From: a virus
Strand: one strand, 5' to 3'
Length of the DNA stretch: 24,836 nt
Virus record (IMG/VR): IMGVR_UViG_3300037562_000025
Span: 1-24,836 of that record
In this document: piece after piece, positions 20,854 to 24,836 of the stretch
Numbering within the stretch: position 1 is the stretch's first letter
Layout of the letters: each line of letters starts with the position of its first letter
Notes under the pieces: model-generated
Told to the model about the DNA's origin: nothing
Databases searched by the model: none
What the model saw: the letters and a program-made list of their open reading frames with translations, nothing else
Position numbers and translations under genes: made by a program

Positions 20854-21546
20854 TTATGCGGCCTCCGGTGAAAATGGTGCGAACGGCGGAACTTCCGCGT
20901 GCTTGTCAAGGTACCGGATAGCGGCTCGAAAAGTATCTTGGCTGTCTTCCATGCCGCCAAGCGCGGAGTTGCACTTATAGCACAGCAGTCCGCGCACCCT
21001 ACCCGTTTTGTGATCGTGGTCAACATGAAGCGCCACGGGCTTGCCGTTGTTACCCGTCCGAATTTCGGGCTTCTCGCAAATGGCGCACACGTAATTCTGC
21101 GCGTGCAGCATCCGAGAATACTCTTCCAGCGACAGATCGTAGTTCCGCTGCAAACCGTACAACGCCACAACATGGGGCTTCATGCGACGGTCAGGCAGAT
21201 TTCCGTTGCTGTCTCCCGACGAGTAGTCGCCCAAGCGCATGTTGTCGAGCCGCAAATTAAGCCCGTCGCCATCGGCAAAGAGAATATTGTACTTCGGCCA
21301 CTCACCATAGGTCAGCAGCCACGCGACCCGCGCCGCAGTCATGGCTTGCGCCCGATACGTGATGTACCGATACTGCTTGATGGCGCCATCGCGAGAGGCG
21401 GTGTGAACCCCTTTGATAGAACCAGCTTCGTCTCCCGGACGGATGCCGCGTCCTGCGTGGATCTTCCACGTAAGACGCCCCGTCTGTGGGTCGTAATCAA
21501 AAGCGGCGCACAAATCGTCGTAGCTCAAATTGCACTCTTTAGCCAT
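20854..21546 (-). CDS. HNH-type homing endonuclease with endonuclease VII-like C-terminal domain
   Basis: 230 residues from the ATG at 21546, which has AAGGAG 8 bases upstream; the longer frame to 21609 lacks one. Residues 12-107 follow the homing HNH_3 layout (FDYDPQTGRLTWK, AGSIKG, QYRYITYRA, VAWLLTYGEWP, DNMRLGD), but the usual His of AHRxAW is Ala and the DHxNGD core reads FADGDG, so this nuclease site looks dead. Residues 135-215 are an intact recombination-endonuclease-VII-like domain: CAIC (154-157), HVDHDHKTGRVRGLLC (174-189) and CYKC (189-192), with four zinc-binding Cys. The family cuts DNA; here probably to spread between phage alleles. It splits the junction between the capsid gene and 20377-20853. 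Its last codons (SPEAA) supply the next gene's GGAGG. Confidence 0.88.
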   Translation of the reverse strand: MAKECNLSYDDLCAAFDYDPQTGRLTWKIHAGRGIRPGDEAGSIKGVHTASRDGAIKQYRYITYRAQAMTAARVAWLLTYGEWPKYNILFADGDGLNLRLDNMRLGDYSSGDSNGNLPDRRMKPHVVALYGLQRNYDLSLEEYSRMLHAQNYVCAICEKPEIRTGNNGKPVALHVDHDHKTGRVRGLLCYKCNSALGGMEDSQDTFRAAIRYLDKHAEVPPFAPFSPEAA

Positions 21547-21557
21547 AGCCGTATCTC

Positions 21558-21574
21558 CTTCGCGGTCAGCGAAG
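21558..21574 (-). promoter_or_regulatory. RNA hairpin overlapping the HNH gene's ribosome-binding site
   Basis: On the minus strand, CTTCGC (21574-21569) pairs perfectly with GCGAAG (21563-21558) around TGACC. The 3' arm covers the first half of the AAGGAG site (21560-21555) of the HNH gene. Folding would dampen translation until melted. Hairpins over ribosome-binding sites are known in phage T4 homing endonuclease genes; here it is inferred from sequence alone. Confidence 0.45.
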
Positions 21575-21576
21575 TC

Positions 21577-21604
21577 AACATAACAGACTTTGAGAGTAGC
21601 GCAA
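21577..21604 (-). promoter_or_regulatory. Candidate extended -10 promoter for the HNH endonuclease
   Basis: Minus-strand TG-T-TATGTT (21585-21577) is an extended -10, with a weak -35-like TTGCGC (21604-21599) 16 bases upstream. It lies 31 bases before the HNH ATG, in the 137-base spacer downstream of the capsid gene. Such an internal promoter would allow the endonuclease to be expressed separately from the late operon. Confidence 0.3.
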
Positions 21605-21664
21605 GCCACTTTGTGCGTATCCTTCTAAAAACTATCCACACCCTTTGATGAAGCTAAACAAGCA

Positions 21665-21685
21665 AACTGAAGCATATCTTCAGTT
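21665..21685 (-). terminator. Hairpin at the end of the major capsid gene (weak terminator or mRNA stabiliser)
   Basis: AACTGAAG and CTTCAGTT form a perfect 8-bp stem around a 5-base loop, overlapping the capsid stop codon. On the minus strand it is followed by TGCTTGTTT, only loosely T-rich, and the stem is AT-rich. This may stabilise the capsid mRNA or cause partial termination rather than act as a strong terminator. Confidence 0.45.
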
Positions 21686-22598
21686 AACTCGTGGGGGTGT
21701 TAACAAAGATACTTCTCCAGTTATAGTAGGCGAACGAGTATCTTTCATAACCTTTAACCAATAGGTTATCCGTCACGAAGTCTACTTGCATATCCGTCTC
21801 GAACTTGATGCGCTCCATGTAGGAGAGCCCGTCGATGTTGGTCAGCAGGAACCACGCGAAGGCCGAAGTCAGGAAGTCATTGACCATGTAGCCTTCCGGC
21901 AAGCCGCCGGCAGTGGTGAGGATCGCATTCACATCGTTGTCGGCGGTGCCGGGCCGCAGCTCGGTCTTGGTGAGCCGGATGGCGACCGGCTCAAGCTGCG
22001 GCGGCACGATCAGCTTGCGGGCGCGGGCGAACACTTTCAAGCCGGCCTGATCGCGGAAGTTGGTGCGAACGGCGATCATGCTGTTCAGCAGCGTGGCCTC
22101 GTTGAGATCCACCTGGACGGCGGGCGTGTTGGCGACAACGCCGCTGTCGATCGGGTGCAGCGTGGACGACAAGGGCTGCCCGTCGCCGCCGATCGCCGAA
22201 TTGTAAACGGTGGCGGTGTTCAGGATGTTGGCGCCGTAGATTTCCTTGGTCTGCTGGAAAGCTTCGATCAAGCCGAGGTTGGATGGGTGGAACTGGGTCT
22301 TGTAAAGATTGTCGTCGATAGCCTTACGCGTCATCGCGTAGCCCAGGCCGATTTCCGTATGCTCCTGGTTATAGACGTAGCGTTCGCCGGCGCCATTGTC
22401 GAAGGAGGTCTGACCGCCTTCGGTCTTTAGCTGCGCAAGCCCCAGGAAGCGCATTTCAGCAGTGCGTTCTAGGGCAAGCTTGGAATTGTGTTTCGTAAAG
22501 ATACGGTCGTATTGCGACGGTATCATCTCGTATTTGCCCTCTATTCCCCTAAGACCAGGCAAGAGCAAATCTTTGATTGAACTTAGGTTGACCGCCAT
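21684..22598 (-). CDS. Major capsid protein (Mu gpT-like / HK97-fold)
   Basis: 304 residues; the ATG has AGGAGA about 6 bases upstream. The order of features fits a gpT-like HK97-fold coat protein: PSQYDRIFTKHNSK after a short N-arm, EMRFLGLAQLKTEGGQTSFD, YVYNQEHTEIGLGYAMTRKAIDDNLY (the long spine-like helix region), an alpha-rich LIEAFQQTKEIYGANILNTATVYN block, GDGQPLSSTLHPIDSG, a conserved LIVPPQLEPVAIRLTKTEL loop in the A-domain, then AWFLLTNIDGLSYMERIKFE and the closing KGYERYSFAYYNWRSIFV. It contains no cysteine. Product forms the procapsid shell. No separate scaffold or protease is visible in the window. The upstream neighbour is separated by a foreign plus-strand endonuclease gene. Confidence 0.85.
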   Translation of the reverse strand: MAVNLSSIKDLLLPGLRGIEGKYEMIPSQYDRIFTKHNSKLALERTAEMRFLGLAQLKTEGGQTSFDNGAGERYVYNQEHTEIGLGYAMTRKAIDDNLYKTQFHPSNLGLIEAFQQTKEIYGANILNTATVYNSAIGGDGQPLSSTLHPIDSGVVANTPAVQVDLNEATLLNSMIAVRTNFRDQAGLKVFARARKLIVPPQLEPVAIRLTKTELRPGTADNDVNAILTTAGGLPEGYMVNDFLTSAFAWFLLTNIDGLSYMERIKFETDMQVDFVTDNLLVKGYERYSFAYYNWRSIFVNTPTS

Positions 22599-22625
22599 TT
22601 TACTCTCCTGTAGCTAGGCGAATAC

Positions 22626-22643
22626 TTACGCGCGGGAGCGTAA
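22626..22643. repeat. Short hairpin in the capsid mRNA leader
   Basis: TTACGC (22626-22631) and GCGTAA (22638-22643) pair perfectly around 6 bases, in the 145-base stretch between the capsid ATG (22598) and the plus-strand endonuclease start (22744). The rest of that stretch shows no convincing promoter; a capsid ribosome-binding site lies at its left end. Confidence 0.3.
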
Positions 22644-22743
22644 AGATGGCCCGATGGTTAAATATACTTTGCAACACGAAAAGAGGCTTGTAAGGGTTGT
22701 CTTCGCGTGTTACAGATGCAGCCCCACAAAGAGAGTCCGCAAA

Positions 22744-24120
22744 ATGAGAAAACCTGTCGGATACTGGACCTTCGAACTTTGCAAAGCCGAAGCAGCCAAG
22801 CACGCGACGCAGAAAGCATGGCTCCGCAGCCCCGGCGGTTCTTTCGCAGCTGCGCGCCGGCAGGGCTGGACGCGTGAGTGTTGTGAGCACATGACCGCTA
22901 CGCCAAGCGGCTACTGGACCCTGGAACGCTGCAAAGAGAGTGCGGCTCAGTTTGCTACGCGTTACGCGTGGGTGAAGGGAGGCAACGTCGCTTACCAAAT
23001 TGCGCACGGGCGCGGCTGGCTCGACGAATGCTGCGGCCACATGGTTTACTTGCAAGCTACCCCGCACTCGCGGACCACCGCCGATCTGAACGCTACGGCG
23101 CAGAAGTTCAAGACACGCGTGGACTGGCGAGACGCCGATCCGAAGACCTACCAGTACGCGCAACGCACCGGCCGCATAGACGAATTTTGTGGCCACATGC
23201 CTGTGCGAGCTTGCAGCATCGCGCAAAAAAATTTTGCGCAGCGCGTCCGCAGCGTTGCGCCTAGCGGCGTTGAAGTCCGAGAGGAGGTCGCGGGGCTTCT
23301 TACCAACAAACGCGAGACCCTCGATATTGTCGCTTGCCGAAACGGGGTTCCGTTCTTTGCTGTCGAGTACTGCGGAATCTACTGGCATAACGAAAACAAC
23401 ACGCCCCAGCGGCTGTGCAATGGCGTTAGCGTTCCGCAACCAATGCATCACGAGCGCCGACGCCTGGAATGCGCCGCCAGAGACATCCGTCTGGTCCACC
23501 TCTGGGAAGATGTTGCCGATGACCCGCGCCAATTTAGCACTATCCAAAATGCGCTCGGCTGCGAACGCCCTGCGATCCGCGCTAGCAAATGTACGCTCCG
23601 CGAAATAACTAACGCTGAGGCCGCCACGTTTCTTAACGCCAACCACCCGCAGGGATGGGCCTTCGCCAACGTGAACTTCGGTCTTTTCCACCCCGGCCGC
23701 CTCGTAGCGGTCATGAGTTTCAAAAAGTCTGGCGACCGCCACACCGGCGCAGGGCTCTACGACTGGGCGCTCCACCGCTTCGCTACCGATATAAATTTGC
23801 GCGTCCACGGCGCGGCTTCCAAACTGTTTGCCATGCGGCCCGCCGGGCGTATCGTTAGCTATTGCGACCTTGATCTTTTTACCGGGGGCGTCTACGCCGC
23901 GCTGGGTTTCGATCTGGTCCGCATAAATGAGCCCCGCTACTCCTGGACGAAGAGTGAGAAGCGAATCCCGCTGTACCGTGCGCAGAAGCATCTGCTGCCA
24001 AAGCTGCTGGGCAGCGATTTCCGTGCGGACGAATCCGAGGCCGAAAACATGCGCCGCTGCGGATGGTCCAAGCTGTGGCATACGGGGTTGGCGGTTTACG
24101 CCCACCCCGGCAGCTCTTAG
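22744..24120 (+). CDS. Vsr-like (EDxHD-type) phage homing endonuclease with three N-terminal repeat modules
   Basis: 458 residues from the ATG at 22744 (GAGAG 8 bases upstream); an earlier ATG at 22654 would add 30 residues before the first repeat. Three modules of about 44 residues occupy 7-50, 57-100 and 113-152, each of the form GYWT-x-E-x-C-x-x-x-A...GW-x-x-E/D-CC-x-HM, probably DNA-binding. Residues about 165-265 carry the nuclease core: TLDIVACRNGVPFFAVEYCGIYWHNE (Asp194, Glu208, His215), HHERRRLECAARDIRLVHLWED (Asp256). Residues 290-455 are the accessory C-terminal domain common in this family (NHPQGWAFANVNFGLF, VMSFKKSG, HGAASKLF, YCDLDLFTGGVYAALGF). Family knowledge: Vsr-fold homing endonucleases of large phages cut specific phage genes. 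The gene runs opposite to both capsid genes beside it and ends 27 bases before the next stop. Confidence 0.86.
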   Translation: MRKPVGYWTFELCKAEAAKHATQKAWLRSPGGSFAAARRQGWTRECCEHMTATPSGYWTLERCKESAAQFATRYAWVKGGNVAYQIAHGRGWLDECCGHMVYLQATPHSRTTADLNATAQKFKTRVDWRDADPKTYQYAQRTGRIDEFCGHMPVRACSIAQKNFAQRVRSVAPSGVEVREEVAGLLTNKRETLDIVACRNGVPFFAVEYCGIYWHNENNTPQRLCNGVSVPQPMHHERRRLECAARDIRLVHLWEDVADDPRQFSTIQNALGCERPAIRASKCTLREITNAEAATFLNANHPQGWAFANVNFGLFHPGRLVAVMSFKKSGDRHTGAGLYDWALHRFATDINLRVHGAASKLFAMRPAGRIVSYCDLDLFTGGVYAALGFDLVRINEPRYSWTKSEKRIPLYRAQKHLLPKLLGSDFRADESEAENMRRCGWSKLWHTGLAVYAHPGSS

Positions 24121-24147
24121 CTTATCGTTGGTCCGCTGCGTCATGGA

Positions 24148-24768
24148 TCACACGCCCAGGAAGTTGCGGGTGAACACGTCGTTGAAGCCGACGATGGCCC
24201 AATCATATGGCTGGCCGTTGCCCAGCGTGCCCGGCGACGTAGGCGGCTGTTGCAAAATGCCGACGACCTTGAAGGGCGCATTCAGATTGTAAGTCGCCAC
24301 ATTGAGCGTGGTGGTGTCGAGATACGCGCCCGAGATACCGCTGGCGGTATTACCGGTGCCAATGACGAAGCCGATCGTCGAGTTGACGTTGGCCAGCGCC
24401 AGACCGGTGGCGTCGCTCTGCGCGATGAACCGCGCGCCCAGATCGTTGATGATATAAGCCTCGACGGTATTGGTCGCCGCCACGTCCGAACCGGGCCAGT
24501 AATTCGACCACACGGTACGCTTCATGGCGACAGAGGGGTACTTACAGCCGACAAAGATGCCGGCAATGCCAAGCGGGCCGGGGGTGGCGCCGGTCGAGAC
24601 GGATTGCGCGACAGAGCCGTCGGCCAACGCCGTAACGGGGTCTCCATAGAAGATCGCGCCAGCGTTGTAGTCGACAATAACGGTGGCCTGCTCGTAAGTC
24701 GGAGCAGAGCCAAGACCGGAATACTGACGGAAGCCAAAGGGCGCATTCACATTTGGCACAGGAGTCAT
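24148..24768 (-). CDS. Capsid-associated phage structural protein (decoration-type, tentative)
   Basis: 206 residues from the ATG at 24768. The Shine-Dalgarno AAGGA nearly touches that ATG, and a GTG at 24759 has it at 8 bases, so the true start may be three codons later (PNVNAPFGFRQ). The opening (V-N-A-PFGFR-x-YSGLGSAPTYEQATV) matches a family of phage structural proteins coded beside the major capsid gene. It continues beta-rich: FYGDPVTALADGSVAQ, PLGIAGIFVGCKYPS, TVEAYIINDLGARFIAQSDATG, then FKVVGILQQPP and DWAIVGFNDVFTRNFLG. Probably a head protein that coats or cements the shell. It would be the capsid gene's direct upstream partner were the endonuclease not between them. Confidence 0.75.
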   Translation of the reverse strand: MTPVPNVNAPFGFRQYSGLGSAPTYEQATVIVDYNAGAIFYGDPVTALADGSVAQSVSTGATPGPLGIAGIFVGCKYPSVAMKRTVWSNYWPGSDVAATNTVEAYIINDLGARFIAQSDATGLALANVNSTIGFVIGTGNTASGISGAYLDTTTLNVATYNLNAPFKVVGILQQPPTSPGTLGNGQPYDWAIVGFNDVFTRNFLGV

Positions 24769-24783
24769 CCTTCACAGGAAAGA

Positions 24784-24812
24784 CTCATATGGTCGCGCCG
24801 AGCGTATATGAG
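24784..24812. repeat. Inverted repeat upstream of the capsid-associated gene
   Basis: CTCATAT (24784-24790) and ATATGAG (24806-24812) are a perfect 7-bp inverted repeat with 15 bases between them, in the leader of the gene starting at 24768. It may be an operator or mRNA hairpin. The last 24 bases of the window hold no recognisable gene. Confidence 0.3.
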
Positions 24813-24836
24813 ACCGATATAGGTCGAAACCCCGCA

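Noticed and set aside
22600-24144. Minus-strand open frame of 514 codons spanning the Vsr-like gene
   Set aside because: It is the exact antisense of the plus-strand endonuclease, which shows repeats and catalytic motifs; the minus frame shows none. Long antisense frames are common in GC-rich genes.

Overview
The window is a GC-rich stretch of a tailed-phage genome, either a free phage or a prophage piece. Almost every gene reads on the minus strand as one tightly packed late/virion block, so the genes run from the right edge to the left. I see no host housekeeping genes, rRNA, tRNA, integrase, terminase or portal; those lie outside or are absent. The two adaptor-like proteins, a nozzle-like protein, a beta-helix tail spike and two very large Ala/Gln-rich internal-type proteins (one with a lytic transglycosylase domain) point to a podovirus-like particle. 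Protein style and base composition suggest an alphaproteobacterial host; this is inference only.

Layout in transcription order, right to left: (1) head module: a capsid-associated protein (24148-24768), the gpT-like major capsid protein (21684-22598), a small virion-type protein (20377-20853), a His-rich charged protein (19962-20366), then a clear intrinsic terminator (19902-19937). (2) Tail/adhesin module: a virion-type protein (19238-19888), then three consecutive proteins that each begin with a Sec-type signal peptide (17365-17934, the polyglycine protein 16507-17361, and the Cys-rich beta-helix spike 14408-16507). (3) Lysis module: a 42-residue membrane peptide, a GH108 endolysin, a holin-like protein, a fourth signal-peptide protein, and a membrane-anchored coiled coil. 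(4) Neck/tail module: adaptor-like protein, zinc-ribbon protein, short tail protein, second adaptor-like protein, 707-residue nozzle-like protein, two small conserved phage proteins and a GNAT acetyltransferase. (5) Ejection module: a 1292-residue protein with an internal S74 chaperone/protease domain plus a lytic transglycosylase domain, then the start of another large Ala-rich protein that runs off the left edge.

The striking feature is invasion by five different mobile nucleases: two related GIY-YIG/NUMOD3 homing endonucleases (5196-6143 and 11447-12079), a two-domain HNH/endonuclease VII-type protein (20854-21546), a plus-strand Vsr-like (EDxHD-type) endonuclease between two capsid genes (22744-24120), and a plus-strand tnpB element without tnpA (17935 to about 19222). 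All sit exactly at gene junctions and leave the virion genes intact. The three minus-strand nucleases abut or overlap the next start codon, so their last codons double as, or carry, the ribosome-binding region of the following virion gene. The tnpB element sits directly against a start codon. Its TnpB lacks the usual RuvC-II glutamate and has one displaced to just before the zinc finger.

Start codons were chosen from Shine-Dalgarno sequences and gene overlaps. Many family assignments rest on recalled family patterns, not on a search.
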